Source of the DNA: Halopseudomonas oceani
Lineage (GTDB): Bacteria > Pseudomonadota > Gammaproteobacteria > Pseudomonadales > Pseudomonadaceae
Assembly (NCBI RefSeq): GCF_002903165.1
Contig: NZ_PPSK01000014.1
Span: 35,012-99,011, forward strand
DNA: 64,000 nt
Reading direction: 5' to 3'
Shown here: piece after piece, positions 17,418 through 26,490 of the stretch
Layout: every line of letters begins with the position of its first letter
How positions within the stretch are numbered: position 1 is the first letter of the stretch
Made by a program: the position numbers and the translations under genes
Notes under the pieces: model-generated
Databases searched by the model: none
Told to the model about the DNA's origin: nothing
What the model saw: the letters and a program-made list of their open reading frames with translations, nothing else

Positions 17418-18180
17418 GCTTGCAGTCAGGTCCGTGGCTGTGTTCGTGGGGCACTACTTCGCCGTGCAGATCATGGGCGTGGTCGTGATGGTGGTTGTAG
17501 ACGGCAAGGGCACTGGCCTGCTCGCCGAACATGGCGACAAAGGCCGGGTCGAGGCTGACCTGCTCGGGATGACCCGAGCAGCAGACGTGACGGTTAAGGC
17601 AAACCACCGTATTGGTGGTCGCCATGACCAGGTGCAGATCGTGGGAAACCATCAACACGCCGCAACCATAGCGGTCGCGCAGTCGGGTAATCAGCTGATA
17701 CAGCTCGATCTGGCCATTGACGTCGACGCCCTGTACCGGCTCATCGAGCACCAGCAGATCGGGCTGGCGCAGCAGTGCCCGCGCCAGCAGGATGCGCTGC
17801 AGCTCACCACCGGACACCTGCTGCAGTGGCCGCGCAATAAGATGCTCAGCTCCCACCTCTGCCAGCGCCGCCTCAACCGCGGGACGCTTGGTTCCAGGCA
17901 CCAGCAGCAGAAAACGCAGTACTGTCAGTGGCAGCGACGGATCAATCTGCAGCTTCTGCGGCATATAGCCGATGCGCAGGCGCGAACGTCGCCAGACCTT
18001 GCCCCCGCTCGCCTTGAGCAGTCCGAGCACGATCCGCACAAGACTGGTCTTGCCGGCGCCATTGGGACCAATCAGAGTGACGATCTCGCCACGCCTGACG
18101 CTCAGGTTCACGCCCTCTAGCACGTCGGTCGCGTTCAGCCGCAGACTGACATTGCTGAGTGACAGCAGCTCGTCCTTCAT
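17410..18180 (-). CDS. znuC: Zinc ABC transporter ATP-binding protein
   Basis: The 256-residue ABC ATPase has Walker [10 protein letters not shown] (about residues 40-48), signature VSGGELQR, Walker [11 protein letters not shown] and an H-loop histidine in MVSHDLH. The C-terminal tail is rich in histidine ([13 protein letters not shown] and HEHSHG), as in zinc-specific homologues. ATG 18180 is chosen because it overlaps the zur stop as ATGA; an upstream in-frame start at 18204 would lie inside zur. It couples ATP hydrolysis to zinc import. Confidence 0.94.
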   Translation of the reverse strand: MKDELLSLSNVSLRLNATDVLEGVNLSVRRGEIVTLIGPNGAGKTSLVRIVLGLLKASGGKVWRRSRLRIGYMPQKLQIDPSLPLTVLRFLLLVPGTKRPAVEAALAEVGAEHLIARPLQQVSGGELQRILLARALLRQPDLLVLDEPVQGVDVNGQIELYQLITRLRDRYGCGVLMVSHDLHLVMATTNTVVCLNRHVCCSGHPEQVSLDPAFVAMFGEQASALAVYNHHHDHAHDLHGEVVPHEHSHGPDCKHA

Positions 18181-18671
18181 GCCGCCGCCTGACACTGGGC
18201 ACACAGCCCGCTGACCTCAACGGTTTCGCTACTCACACTAAAGCCATGCGCCGCAGCAGCCTCGGCAATAGCGTCGCTGATAGTGGATTGCGCCAGCTCA
18301 ATCGCGATATGGCAATTCAGGCAGATCAGAAAGTGGCCCTGATGGCGATGCTCCGGGCTCGGGCAACCAATGAAGGCGTTCAGCGAAGCAATACGGTGAA
18401 CCAGTCCCTGCTCCTGCAGAAAGTCCAGCGCCCGGTATACCGTTGGCGGCGCGGCACGACGACCGTCATCGCGCGACAGGGTCTCCAGAATATCGTACGC
18501 ACCGAGCGGTTTGTGGCTCTGCCATACCAGCTCAAGTACCCGCTTGCGCAGTGCGGTGAAGCGCGCACCGTCACGGGCGCACACCTGCTCGGCAGCAGAA
18601 AGTGCATGGCTGACACAATGCGCATGATTATGCGGTTGCTGGGGATCGGGAAGGTGCTGAGAGTCGCTCAT
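18177..18671 (-). CDS. zur: Zinc uptake regulator, Fur family
   Basis: The 164-residue protein has a winged-helix domain ([21 protein letters not shown]) and a dimerisation domain with metal ligands in [14 protein letters not shown] and a C-terminal CAQC pair, the structural zinc site of Zur. The N-terminus is histidine-rich (HNHAHCVSH). It represses zinc uptake genes when zinc is plentiful. It is first in zur-znuC-znuB and divergent from znuA across a shared palindrome at 18737-18753. Confidence 0.93.
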   Translation of the reverse strand: MSDSQHLPDPQQPHNHAHCVSHALSAAEQVCARDGARFTALRKRVLELVWQSHKPLGAYDILETLSRDDGRRAAPPTVYRALDFLQEQGLVHRIASLNAFIGCPSPEHRHQGHFLICLNCHIAIELAQSTISDAIAEAAAAHGFSVSSETVEVSGLCAQCQAAA

Positions 18672-18736
18672 GGTCTGCCTCGCTGGCTGCGCCGCAGTGC
18701 CGTTTGGCGGCGGGGGTCGTTTCAGAGGTCAATGGG

Positions 18737-18753
18737 CTGTTATCATATAACAG
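18737..18753. promoter_or_regulatory. Zur-type operator
   Basis: CTGTTATC-A-TATAACAG is a palindrome with 7 of 8 paired positions. It lies in the 106-bp gap between divergent zur (start 18671) and znuA (start 18778), and it matches the GTTATANTATAAC core described for gammaproteobacterial Zur sites. It probably controls both transcripts, including autoregulation of zur. Confidence 0.8.
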
Positions 18754-18777
18754 TTCTGATTCCCGAGGTATTCCCCC

Positions 18778-19677
18778 ATGTCGATCCGTTCCCTGCTGGC
18801 ACTGACCGCCGGTCTGCTGCTCTCGTTCTCCGCCCTGGCAGACAGTCGCGTGCTGACCAGCATCAAGCCAATTCAGCAGATCAGCGCCGCCCTGCTCGAC
18901 GGTATCGACGAGCCCGCCGTGTTGCTGCCGCCCGGCGCCTCTCCCCACGCCTTTGCTCTGCGCCCCTCAGACCGCCGCGCCCTGGCTACCGCCGAGCGCA
19001 TCTACTGGATCGGCCCCGATCTGGAGCGTTTCCTCGACAGCCTGCTGCACGACAATCCGCAGGCACGCGAGCTGATGAGGGTCCCGGGCTTGAGCCTGCG
19101 CGAATTCGATGAAGAGCACGCCGAACACGGTCACGACGACCACCACCACGACGCCGACAACCTGGACCCCCACATCTGGCTGTCACCGACCAATGCGCTG
19201 GCCATCGCCCGCTGGATGAAAACCGATCTGGCGCCGCTGTATCCGGAGCAGCAAGCTCAACTCGACGCCAACCTGCAGCAGTTCGAAACCCGCATCAGTA
19301 CCGTGGAACAACAGCTCCAGGCCCGTTTTGCGCCGCTCAAGGCCAAGCCTTACTTCGTGTTCCATGATGGTTATGGCTACCTGGAAGAGTACCTCGGCAT
19401 CGAACACCGCGGCGTCTTTACCCTGGCCCACGAGATCCAGCCTGGTGCACGCCACGTCAACAGCCTGCGCGAACAGCTACGCAGTGCTGGCCGCGCCTGT
19501 GTGTTCAGCGAGCCACAGTTTACCCCGCGGCTGGTTGCCAGCCTGACCGAAGGTCTGCCGGTCGAAACCGCCCAGCTCGATCCGTTGGGCGCAAACGTCG
19601 CCATCAGTGCAGACGGCTACATTAAGCTGCTCGAGACGCTGACCAGCAGTTGGGCAGGCTGCCTGGAGTCACTGTAA
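18778..19677 (+). CDS. znuA: Zinc-binding periplasmic protein of the ABC importer
   Basis: The 299-residue cluster A-I binding protein has a signal peptide ending near SALADS (residue 22). Metal ligands of the family fit H60 (GASPHAF), a later histidine after the acidic His-rich loop (HAEHGHDDHHHDAD, about 117-130), DPHIWLSP and the FHDGYGYL segment. The His-rich loop is typical of ZnuA rather than manganese binders. It collects zinc in the periplasm for ZnuBC. It is transcribed divergently from zur. Confidence 0.95.
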   Translation: MSIRSLLALTAGLLLSFSALADSRVLTSIKPIQQISAALLDGIDEPAVLLPPGASPHAFALRPSDRRALATAERIYWIGPDLERFLDSLLHDNPQARELMRVPGLSLREFDEEHAEHGHDDHHHDADNLDPHIWLSPTNALAIARWMKTDLAPLYPEQQAQLDANLQQFETRISTVEQQLQARFAPLKAKPYFVFHDGYGYLEEYLGIEHRGVFTLAHEIQPGARHVNSLREQLRSAGRACVFSEPQFTPRLVASLTEGLPVETAQLDPLGANVAISADGYIKLLETLTSSWAGCLESL

Positions 19678-19686
19678 AAACCGCGA

Positions 19687-20214
19687 TCAGCGGCCCTCGA
19701 CGGCCGTCGCATCAGGCATCCAGCTGCGCCTGATGCGCCAGCGCCAAAACGCCCAGCCGCAGATCGCTAGTTCGACCAGAAAGACCCAGTGCACGACGAA
19801 GTTCAGCCACCATGGCTTGTAACGGGCGGTGACCGTGACCAGCGCAAAGCGTTGGTCAACGAAGGGAGCCAGCCACCAGATGTCCCCGGCCAACGTATCC
19901 AGCAACACGTGCAGCATGCCGCCCAGACTGAAAGTCAGGGCCAGCCAGCTAACCACCGACCTACTGCGAAAACGCATCAGCACCAGTGACCCGGCAATCA
20001 GCCCCAGCCAGAGCAACGGCCAGTGACTTGGGTAGCGATGGTGGTGCTTCATGCCCATATCGACGAAGTGGAAATAGAACATATCGAAGTCCGGCGCGAC
20101 GGCGCCCAGCATGCCAGCAATCAGAAGCCAAAAGGGCCGCATGGGCAAACAGCGCGCACGCTCCACCAAGTAACTGGAAAGAACGTAGCCGGATGGCAGG
20201 TGGGCAATCAGCAT
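19687..20214 (-). CDS. Inner membrane protein of the YdjM/DUF457 metal-dependent hydrolase type
   Basis: The 175-residue polytopic protein has about four to five hydrophobic segments. Conserved polar residues include DFDMFYFHF, MKHHHRYPSHWP and GGMLHVLLD, the Asp and His pattern of the membrane-bound DUF457 family, whose catalytic role is presumed but not shown. ATG 20214 follows GGAG at a good distance; an upstream in-frame start at 20241 is possible. It converges on znuA with only 9 nt between stops. Confidence 0.75.
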   Translation of the reverse strand: MLIAHLPSGYVLSSYLVERARCLPMRPFWLLIAGMLGAVAPDFDMFYFHFVDMGMKHHHRYPSHWPLLWLGLIAGSLVLMRFRSRSVVSWLALTFSLGGMLHVLLDTLAGDIWWLAPFVDQRFALVTVTARYKPWWLNFVVHWVFLVELAICGWAFWRWRIRRSWMPDATAVEGR

Positions 20215-20366
20215 GCAACAGCAACTCCGGGACGACGACACGGGATTGTATCGTTACCTGCGCTAAGACTCCCGCTGACGCGACTGGTTCGCTTTTCGTA
20301 TAAAGCCACCTTCTCTTGGCGGCCAAGCACATCCTTGGCACCCGCCTGCCGCACCTTCGCCAAAAC

Positions 20367-20401
20367 AATTGCATACAATTACACAGATAATTGTGCACAA
20401 T
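20367..20401. promoter_or_regulatory. Two tandem operator-like palindromes upstream of the NCS1 permease
   Basis: AATTGCATACAATT (20367-20380, 12 of 14 symmetric) and ATTGTGCACAAT (20390-20401, fully symmetric) have centres 22 bp apart, about two helical turns. The form is like sites bound by FadR-subfamily GntR regulators. No GntR gene is in the window. The rest of 20215-20533 shows no gene. Confidence 0.45.
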
Positions 20402-20533
20402 ACGTGGCTGATCGACCTGAAAACAGCAATCAGCCATTGAACCTGCGATATCGACGCAAGGTCGGCTCTAGCCGATTTTCGGAACAGAATCTGCAGCGTG
20501 ACCGGCGCACACAACAAGATGCAGGCAGCAGCC

Positions 20534-21970
20534 ATGAACAACGATGACTATCAGATCACGCACATTGACCCAACACTACACAACGAGGATCTCGCCCCCT
20601 TGCCGCCAGGCAAACGCCACTGGGGCTGGTTCGAGATATTCAACGTGTGGTCCAACGATATTCAGAGCCTGTTCGGCTATACCCTCGCCGCCACACTCTT
20701 CATATCCTACGGACTGAGCGGCTGGGCAGTGCTCGCCGGCATCGTACTGGCCGGCTTTATCGTCATGGGCCTGGTCCAGCTGACCGGCAAACCAAGTGTG
20801 AGGTACGGTATTCCCTTCCCTGTTATGGCCCGGTCCAGCATGGGTGTGCGCGGTGCCAACTTCCCGGCTCTGGTCCGAGGTATCGTCGCGATTTTCTGGT
20901 ATGGCGTGCAAACCTACTTTGCATCGACCGCGCTCGCGCTGCTGCTCAATGCGCTGCTGGAGCCTGCCGCGGACGCCCCAACGCTGCTCGGCATCACCGC
21001 TATCGGTTGGATTTCGTACTGCCTGGTCTGCGCGTTTCAGGTGCTGCTGTTCGTCCGCGGCATGGCCTGGATTACCCGCTTCCTGAACTGGGCTGGCCCG
21101 CTGGTCTACCTGGTGATGATCGCCCTGATGATCATCATCTGGTATCAGGCGGGCCCTAGCCTGCTGACCGAACTGGGTACCATTTTCAGTGGTAGTGGGG
21201 AGTATGAGGCAGGCCCGGTAGCCGCTTTCTTCGCCGTGGTCGGCACCATGGTGGCCTACTTCGCTGCAGTGGTTATCAACTATGGCGACTTTGCCCGCTT
21301 CGTCAAAAGCGAAAGGCAGATGACCGTCGGCAATCTTCTCGGGCTGCCGGTAAGTCTGGCGATCTTCTCAATCATAGCGCTGGTGATCACCGCCGGTACC
21401 GTCGTCGTCTTCGGCGAGACGCTGACCAACCCAACCGACATCATCGCCCGCGTCGACAACCTCACCCTGACGATCATCGCCGCGCTGACCTTCTTCGCCG
21501 CAACCGTTGGCATCAACCTGGTCGCAAACTTCATCCCGCCCGCCTACGATATTGCCAACCTCGCACCGGCCCACATCAGCGCACGTACCGGTGGCTTTAT
21601 CACAGCAGCCATTGCCTTTTTCATTGGCGCCCTGTGGGTAGCGTTCATCAGCCAGGTAGGCGTAGCGGCCTTTGTCGATACCCTCGGGGCGATTCTGGCA
21701 CCGCTCTACGGGATCATCGTTGCCGACTACTACCTCGTTCGCAAGCAGCACCTGAACCTGCAGCACCTGTTCAGCGCGCAACCAGGCACCGACTATTACT
21801 TCAGCAAGGGCTGGAACCGCAAAGCCATGATCGCGTTCGCGGTCGCATCGATTTTCTCTGTCGCCTCGGTATGGGTCCCTGCGGTTAGCCAGCTACACGG
21901 GTACGCGTGGCTGCTTGGCGCCGTGCTTGGAGCTGCGCTGCACTATCTGTTGATGCTCAACCATCGCTGA
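20534..21970 (+). CDS. NCS1 family permease (cytosine/purine/hydantoin/allantoin type)
   Basis: The protein is about 478 residues with twelve hydrophobic helices. The first part carries the NCS1 pattern NVWSNDIQSLFGYTLAA and the later RYGIPFPVMARSSMGVRGAN, both shared with cytosine and hydantoin permeases. The C-terminal helices include LYGIIVADYYLVRKQHL. It should import a nucleobase-like or hydantoin substrate by cation symport; the substrate cannot be assigned. No catabolic gene is adjacent. ATG 20534 has a CAGG 8 nt upstream; GTG 20498 and ATG 20519 are alternatives. Its stop abuts that of thrB with no gap. Confidence 0.88.
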   Translation: MNNDDYQITHIDPTLHNEDLAPLPPGKRHWGWFEIFNVWSNDIQSLFGYTLAATLFISYGLSGWAVLAGIVLAGFIVMGLVQLTGKPSVRYGIPFPVMARSSMGVRGANFPALVRGIVAIFWYGVQTYFASTALALLLNALLEPAADAPTLLGITAIGWISYCLVCAFQVLLFVRGMAWITRFLNWAGPLVYLVMIALMIIIWYQAGPSLLTELGTIFSGSGEYEAGPVAAFFAVVGTMVAYFAAVVINYGDFARFVKSERQMTVGNLLGLPVSLAIFSIIALVITAGTVVVFGETLTNPTDIIARVDNLTLTIIAALTFFAATVGINLVANFIPPAYDIANLAPAHISARTGGFITAAIAFFIGALWVAFISQVGVAAFVDTLGAILAPLYGIIVADYYLVRKQHLNLQHLFSAQPGTDYYFSKGWNRKAMIAFAVASIFSVASVWVPAVSQLHGYAWLLGAVLGAALHYLLMLNHR

Positions 21971-22924
21971 CTAGAGGGCCAGCGGCAGTCTGATCTCGAC
22001 CGTCTGATGACGCTGCAGCAGTTGCAGAAAGTGCCCTGGATCCTTGACCAGCACCCCAGCCTGGCCCGCATGACGCTCTGCCGCGATCTGCCGCGACAAC
22101 CAAAAGCGCAACGCAGCCAGCCGCAGCATGTCAGGCCAGCACGCCTGTTCGGTCGGGGTAAAGCCGCGCAGTGCAGCATACCCCGCCAGCAACGCACGCG
22201 TGCGTCGCGGCTCCAGTGCACCAGCCTGATCCAGACACCAGTCATTTACCGCGATGGCGACATCGTAGAGTGCCCAGCCGCTGGCGGCGTTATAGAAATC
22301 GATAACGCCGCTCAAATGGTGGCCGTCAAACATCACATTGTCGCGAAACAGATCCGCATGCAGGACAGCCCGGGGCAGCTCCGGCACCTGTTGCTGCCAA
22401 CCGCCAATCAATTCAATCAGCGGCTGCAGCAACGCAACGGTTGATGCGGGCTGGCGCGCCAATTGCTCGCTCGCCTGAGCCCGCATCCAGGCCAGGCCAC
22501 GCTCACTCTGACGGGTCAGAGAGGTAGCCCTGGTTGCGGCATGCAGCTGCGCCAGCCAGCGACCAACTGCTTCACAGTGCGCGGCATCCGGCCGTTCGAC
22601 ATGCCGCCCGGCCAGCCGCGGCTGCAGCAGCGCCTGCTTGCCGTTGAGTTGATGCAGCGCGTTACCCTGCCGGTCAGCGACGGCATACGGCACCGCAAGA
22701 CCAGCCTGGTGCAGGCAGTCGAGCAGTTCGACAAAGAACGGCAAGGCCTGGGGATCACCCCGCTCGATCAGGGTGAGAACAAACTCCCCGCCGGTACAGC
22801 TGACGAAAAAGTTGCTGTTTTCGCTGCCCCCATCGATGCCCTGAAAGTCGATTAGCCGACCGACCTCAAACCCGGCCAGAAAGGCGTCCAGCTGCTCGCG
22901 GCTGACCGGGGTAAAAACGGACAT
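21971..22924 (-). CDS. thrB: Homoserine kinase, ThrB of the APH fold
   Basis: The 317-residue protein belongs to the aminoglycoside-phosphotransferase-like ThrB group found in pseudomonads. It starts MSVFTPVSREQLDAFL, has the catalytic loop VLHADLFRDNVMFD (about 186-199) and the metal-binding GVIDFYNAASG. It phosphorylates homoserine in threonine synthesis. It lies 8 nt after the DUF2782 gene on the same strand, the order known next to polA in Pseudomonas, and converges on the permease gene with no spacer. Confidence 0.92.
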   Translation of the reverse strand: MSVFTPVSREQLDAFLAGFEVGRLIDFQGIDGGSENSNFFVSCTGGEFVLTLIERGDPQALPFFVELLDCLHQAGLAVPYAVADRQGNALHQLNGKQALLQPRLAGRHVERPDAAHCEAVGRWLAQLHAATRATSLTRQSERGLAWMRAQASEQLARQPASTVALLQPLIELIGGWQQQVPELPRAVLHADLFRDNVMFDGHHLSGVIDFYNAASGWALYDVAIAVNDWCLDQAGALEPRRTRALLAGYAALRGFTPTEQACWPDMLRLAALRFWLSRQIAAERHAGQAGVLVKDPGHFLQLLQRHQTVEIRLPLAL

Positions 22925-22932
22925 ACCTCAGC

Positions 22933-23217
22933 TCACCATTCGAAGATTTTCCACGACGGAATACGCAAGCCGTTGGGCTGGTCGGAACGGACGTAGTTAC
23001 CATCCTCATCCACCGCCACCAGGTAATAGGGCGCGCCGGTTTTCGGCGTTACCTTGATGGCATAGAGAAAACCGTTAACCCGGTATTCCTCGACCGTGCG
23101 ATCACCTTCCTGACGGATGGTTACCTCAGGCTCGGTAGGAACCGCGTCCTGCGCCATGACCGAAACACTGCCCAACAGCAGGAAAGCGGCCAATCCAAAG
23201 CCAAGTTTGCGAATCAT
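22933..23217 (-). CDS. Small periplasmic DUF2782 family protein
   Basis: The 94-residue protein has a signal peptide (residues 1-22, ending SVMAQD). A compact domain follows with EVTIRQEGDRTVEEYRVNG and a Tyr/Pro-rich centre (TPKTGAPYYLV). DUF2782 proteins are conserved between polA and thrB in pseudomonads and have no known function. It is divergent from polA with a 72-bp gap and probably co-transcribed with thrB. Confidence 0.85.
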   Translation of the reverse strand: MIRKLGFGLAAFLLLGSVSVMAQDAVPTEPEVTIRQEGDRTVEEYRVNGFLYAIKVTPKTGAPYYLVAVDEDGNYVRSDQPNGLRIPSWKIFEW

Positions 23218-23289
23218 GTTAGTCTTGTCCTTTGCTTGAGTGATGTGCCCATTCTAGCCCCAATGACTCTCAAATTGTTGACCTGACGC

Positions 23290-26031
23290 ATGACAGATAC
23301 TACTCCGCTCGTCCTCGTGGACGGCTCGTCCTACCTTTATCGCGCCTTCCACGCCTTGCCACCGCTGACCACCAGCAAGGGCTTGCCTACCGGTGCGGTC
23401 AAAGGCGTTCTGAACATGCTCAAGAGTCTGCGCAAGCAGTACCCGAACAGCCCCTTCGCCGTGGTCTTCGACGCCAAAGGGCCGACCTTCCGCGACCACA
23501 TGTTCGAACAGTACAAATCGCACCGCCCGCCAATGCCAGACGAGCTGCGTGCTCAGATCGAGCCGCTGCACGCGGCGGTGCGCGCACTCGGGCTGCCGCT
23601 ACTGTGCGTTGAGGGCGTCGAAGCAGATGATGTGATCGGCACCCTGGCACGGCAGAGCGCCGACGCCGGCCGCGAGGTCGTGATCTCCACCGGCGACAAG
23701 GACATGGCCCAACTGGTTGACCAGCACATCACGCTGGTCAACACCATGACCAACACGGTCATGGATATCCAGGGCGTACACGACAAGTTCGGCATCGGCC
23801 CGGAGCTGATCATCGACTACCTGGCACTGATGGGCGACAAGGTCGACAACATTCCGGGCGTACCCGGCGTCGGCGAGAAGACCGCGCTCGGCCTGCTGAC
23901 CGGCGTCGGCGGCGGCCTGGACGTCATCTACAGCAGTCTCGACAAGGTGCCGGAACTGCCGATTCGCGGCGCCAAGAAGCTGCCGGAGAAGCTGGAAGAG
24001 CACAAGGAGATGGCCTACCTCTCCTATCAGTTGGCGACCATCAAGCTGGACGTCGAACTGGAGGTCAGGGCCGACGCCCTGATGCCGGGCGAGGTCGACC
24101 GCGATGCGCTGATCGAGTTGTACCGCGAAATGGAATTTAAAACCTGGCTGGACGACCTGTTGCGTGAAGCCAAGGCTGATTCCAGCGCAGACACTGGCAG
24201 CGAGCCCAGCTCAGAAACCGAAAAGCGCTACGAAATCATCACCGAGCAGGCCGACTTTGAGCGTTGGCTGGACAAACTGAAGAGCGCAGAGCTGTTTGCC
24301 TTTGATACCGAAACCACCAGTATCGACGCCCAGCGCGCCGAGCTGGTCGGCGTTTCGCTGGCGGTCGAAGCCAACGAAGCCGCCTATATCCCGGTCGCAC
24401 ACAGCTACATGGGCGTACCCGACCAGTTGGATCGCGACGCGGTGCTGGCCGCACTCAAGCCGTATCTGGAAGACCCGAACAAGGCCAAGGTCGCGCAGCA
24501 CGCCAAATACGACATCAATGTGCTGGCCCATTACGATATCCGCGTGCAGGGTGTGGCGTTCGATACCATGCTCGAATCCTATGTGCTCGATGCCACCGCA
24601 ACGCGCCACGATATGGACAGTCTGTCGCTCAAGTATCTGGGCCAAAGCACCATCAAGTTCGAAGAGATCGCCGGCAAGGGCAGCAAGCAGCTGACCTTCG
24701 ATCAGATCGCGCTGGAACAGGCCGGCCCCTATGCCGCCGAAGACGCCGACGTGACCCTGCGCCTGCATCAGGCCCTGTGGGCCAAACTGCAGCCACTGCC
24801 ATCGCTGGCCAAAGTACTGCAGGACATCGAAATGCCGCTGATGCCGGTACTGGCCGGCATCGAACGCAACGGCGCGCTGGTTGACGCCAAGCTGCTCGGC
24901 GAACAGAGCATCGAGCTGGGCGAGAAAATGGTGGCACTGGAGCGCCAGGCATTCGAGCTGGCCGGTGAGGAGTTCAACCTCGGCTCACCCAAGCAGCTGG
25001 GCGCCATTCTGTATGAAAAGCAGGGCCTACCGGTGCTGTCGAAAACCGCCAAGGGCCAGCCATCGACCGCTGAAGCAGTGCTGGCCGAGCTGGCCGAGCA
25101 AGGCTTCGAGCTACCGCAGGTGATCATGCAGTATCGTAGCGTCAGCAAGCTCAAGAGCACCTACACCGACCGCCTGCCGGAGCAGATCAACCCGCGCACA
25201 GGGCGCATCCACACCTCCTACCACCAGGCGGTAGCGGCGACCGGGCGACTGTCATCTTCTGACCCGAACCTGCAGAACATTCCGATCCGCACCGCCGAAG
25301 GGCGCCGCATCCGCCAGGCCTTTATCGCCCCCAAGGGCTATAAGCTGCTGGCGGCGGACTATTCACAGATCGAGCTGCGGATCATGGCCCATCTGGCGCA
25401 GGACGCCGGCCTGCTCGATGCCTTCCGCCACGACCTCGACGTTCACCGCGCCACTGCCGCTGAAGTGTTCGGCGTGCCGCTTGAGGAGGTCACCAGCGAC
25501 CAGCGCCGCAGCGCCAAGGCGATCAACTTCGGGCTGATCTACGGCATGAGCGCCTTTGGGCTGGCCAAACAGATCGGGGTCGACCGTAAGCAGGCCCAGG
25601 CCTATATCGATCGCTATTTCGCCCGCTATCCTGGCGTATTGGCCTATATGGAGCGCACTCGGGAACAGGCAGGCGAGCAGGGCTACGTTGAGACCCTGTT
25701 CGGTCGCCGTCTGTACCTGCCGGAAATTCATGCCAAAAACCAGGCCATGCGCAAGGCCGCCGAGCGCACCGCCATCAACGCACCAATGCAGGGCACCGCT
25801 GCCGACATCATCAAGCGCGCCATGATCAAGGTAGCCCAGTGGCTGGACGACAGCGCGCTGGACGCCCGCGTGATCATGCAGGTGCACGACGAACTGGTGC
25901 TGGAAGTGCGTGAAGACCAGATCCAGGCCGTCAGCCAAGGTCTCAAGGAACGAATGGGGCAGGCCGCAGAACTGGACGTACCACTGGTGGTCGAGGTCGG
26001 CGTGGGCGACAACTGGGACGAGGCACACTGA
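23290..26031 (+). CDS. polA: DNA polymerase I
   Basis: The 913-residue protein has all three domains. The 5'-3' exonuclease (about 1-290) begins [19 protein letters not shown]. The 3'-5' exonuclease (about 325-520) has FDTETTS. The polymerase domain has motif [13 protein letters not shown], the O-helix [14 protein letters not shown] and motif [10 protein letters not shown]. It fills gaps and removes RNA primers. Length is like P. aeruginosa PolA. A strong hairpin terminator lies at 26239-26270, beyond a heptamer repeat array. Confidence 0.97.
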   Translation: MTDTTPLVLVDGSSYLYRAFHALPPLTTSKGLPTGAVKGVLNMLKSLRKQYPNSPFAVVFDAKGPTFRDHMFEQYKSHRPPMPDELRAQIEPLHAAVRALGLPLLCVEGVEADDVIGTLARQSADAGREVVISTGDKDMAQLVDQHITLVNTMTNTVMDIQGVHDKFGIGPELIIDYLALMGDKVDNIPGVPGVGEKTALGLLTGVGGGLDVIYSSLDKVPELPIRGAKKLPEKLEEHKEMAYLSYQLATIKLDVELEVRADALMPGEVDRDALIELYREMEFKTWLDDLLREAKADSSADTGSEPSSETEKRYEIITEQADFERWLDKLKSAELFAFDTETTSIDAQRAELVGVSLAVEANEAAYIPVAHSYMGVPDQLDRDAVLAALKPYLEDPNKAKVAQHAKYDINVLAHYDIRVQGVAFDTMLESYVLDATATRHDMDSLSLKYLGQSTIKFEEIAGKGSKQLTFDQIALEQAGPYAAEDADVTLRLHQALWAKLQPLPSLAKVLQDIEMPLMPVLAGIERNGALVDAKLLGEQSIELGEKMVALERQAFELAGEEFNLGSPKQLGAILYEKQGLPVLSKTAKGQPSTAEAVLAELAEQGFELPQVIMQYRSVSKLKSTYTDRLPEQINPRTGRIHTSYHQAVAATGRLSSSDPNLQNIPIRTAEGRRIRQAFIAPKGYKLLAADYSQIELRIMAHLAQDAGLLDAFRHDLDVHRATAAEVFGVPLEEVTSDQRRSAKAINFGLIYGMSAFGLAKQIGVDRKQAQAYIDRYFARYPGVLAYMERTREQAGEQGYVETLFGRRLYLPEIHAKNQAMRKAAERTAINAPMQGTAADIIKRAMIKVAQWLDDSALDARVIMQVHDELVLEVREDQIQAVSQGLKERMGQAAELDVPLVVEVGVGDNWDEAH

Positions 26032-26050
26032 GGGCGGCCCTTTGGGCCGA

Positions 26051-26239
26051 GCTGCAAGCTGCAAGCTGCAAGCTGCAAGCTGCAAGCTGCAAGCTGCAAG
26101 CTTAATCAGGATGTGCGCGATAGCGAGGTGGTCAACGGTTTTCTAGTCGCTTTACTGCGACACGTCATCTCAAGAAAGTCCGCGTGGCTCGCCCCCGCGC
26201 CGGCCCAACTTGCGGCTTGAGGCTTGCAGCTTGCGGCTG
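26051..26239. repeat. Paired heptamer arrays after polA
   Basis: Seven perfect tandem copies of GCTGCAA occupy 26051-26099. About 105 bp later the opposite-strand form appears as ACTTGCG, GCTTGAG, GCTTGCA, GCTTGCG and GCTG (26208-26239). The two arrays are inverted relative to each other, so transcripts could form a long stem. A similar but more degenerate pair is at 33624-33745. Confidence 0.85.
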
Positions 26240-26270
26240 AAAACGGCAGCGCCTAAGCGCTGCCGTTTTC
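26239..26270 (+). terminator. Rho-independent terminator of polA
   Basis: A perfect 14-bp stem (GAAAACGGCAGCGC at 26239-26252 with its complement at 26257-26270) encloses a CTAA loop, with four T in the 3' arm. It separates polA from the sRNA promoter. Confidence 0.8.
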
Positions 26271-26297
26271 ATAATCTTTCCGTCTAAAACTTTTTTT

Positions 26298-26325
26298 GAA
26301 CTTATCCCGAACCTGCCCGGTCAGA
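26298..26325 (+). promoter_or_regulatory. Sigma-E/AlgT-type promoter of the ErsA-like sRNA
   Basis: GAACTT (26298-26303) and TCAGA (26321-26325) are 17 bp apart. This is close to the GAACTT-N16/17-TCTGA pattern of extracytoplasmic stress sigma factors. The implied transcription start is about 26332, which gives an RNA of the right length to the terminator. Confidence 0.7.
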
Positions 26326-26331
26326 ACTTAT

Positions 26332-26465
26332 GAACGGCTTAAGAGCCATTCATGCTCCTTAGATGTGATTTAGTGTTGGCAGAAAACCGGGCACTCCCTT
26401 TCCTAGCACAGCCCGGTTCGTTGAACCCCGAGCCTCCCTCCCCATAGAAGCTCGGGGTTTTTTTT
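26332..26465 (+). ncRNA. ersA: ErsA-like small regulatory RNA
   Basis: The locus between polA and engB carries Spot 42 in enterobacteria and ErsA in Pseudomonas. Here about 134 nt, from a stress-type promoter to a strong terminator, contain no ORF. This is near the roughly 132-nt length I recall for ErsA. A C-rich stretch (CTCCCTCCCC, 26434-26443) in the terminator loop is a plausible seed for pairing with ribosome binding sites. ErsA in P. aeruginosa is induced by envelope stress and acts with Hfq on targets such as algC and oprD. Identity here rests on position, promoter and terminator, not on alignment. The 5' end is inferred. Confidence 0.78.
26424..26465 (+). terminator. Rho-independent terminator of the sRNA
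   Basis: The stem AACCCCGAGC (26424-26433) pairs with 26450-26459 around a 16-nt loop and runs into eight T (26458-26465). On the minus strand there is no U-tract, so it does not clearly serve engB. Confidence 0.9.
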
Positions 26466-26490
26466 ATCTTTTTTTGCCAACCCCGGCGCG

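Noticed and set aside
16632..19677. Manganese rather than zinc ABC importer
   Set aside because: The His-rich loop in the binding protein, the His-rich ATPase tail and the adjacent Fur-family Zur with a Zur box favour zinc.
26051..26103. CRISPR-like tandem repeat
   Set aside because: The unit is only 7 bp with no spacers, so it is a microsatellite-like array, not a CRISPR.
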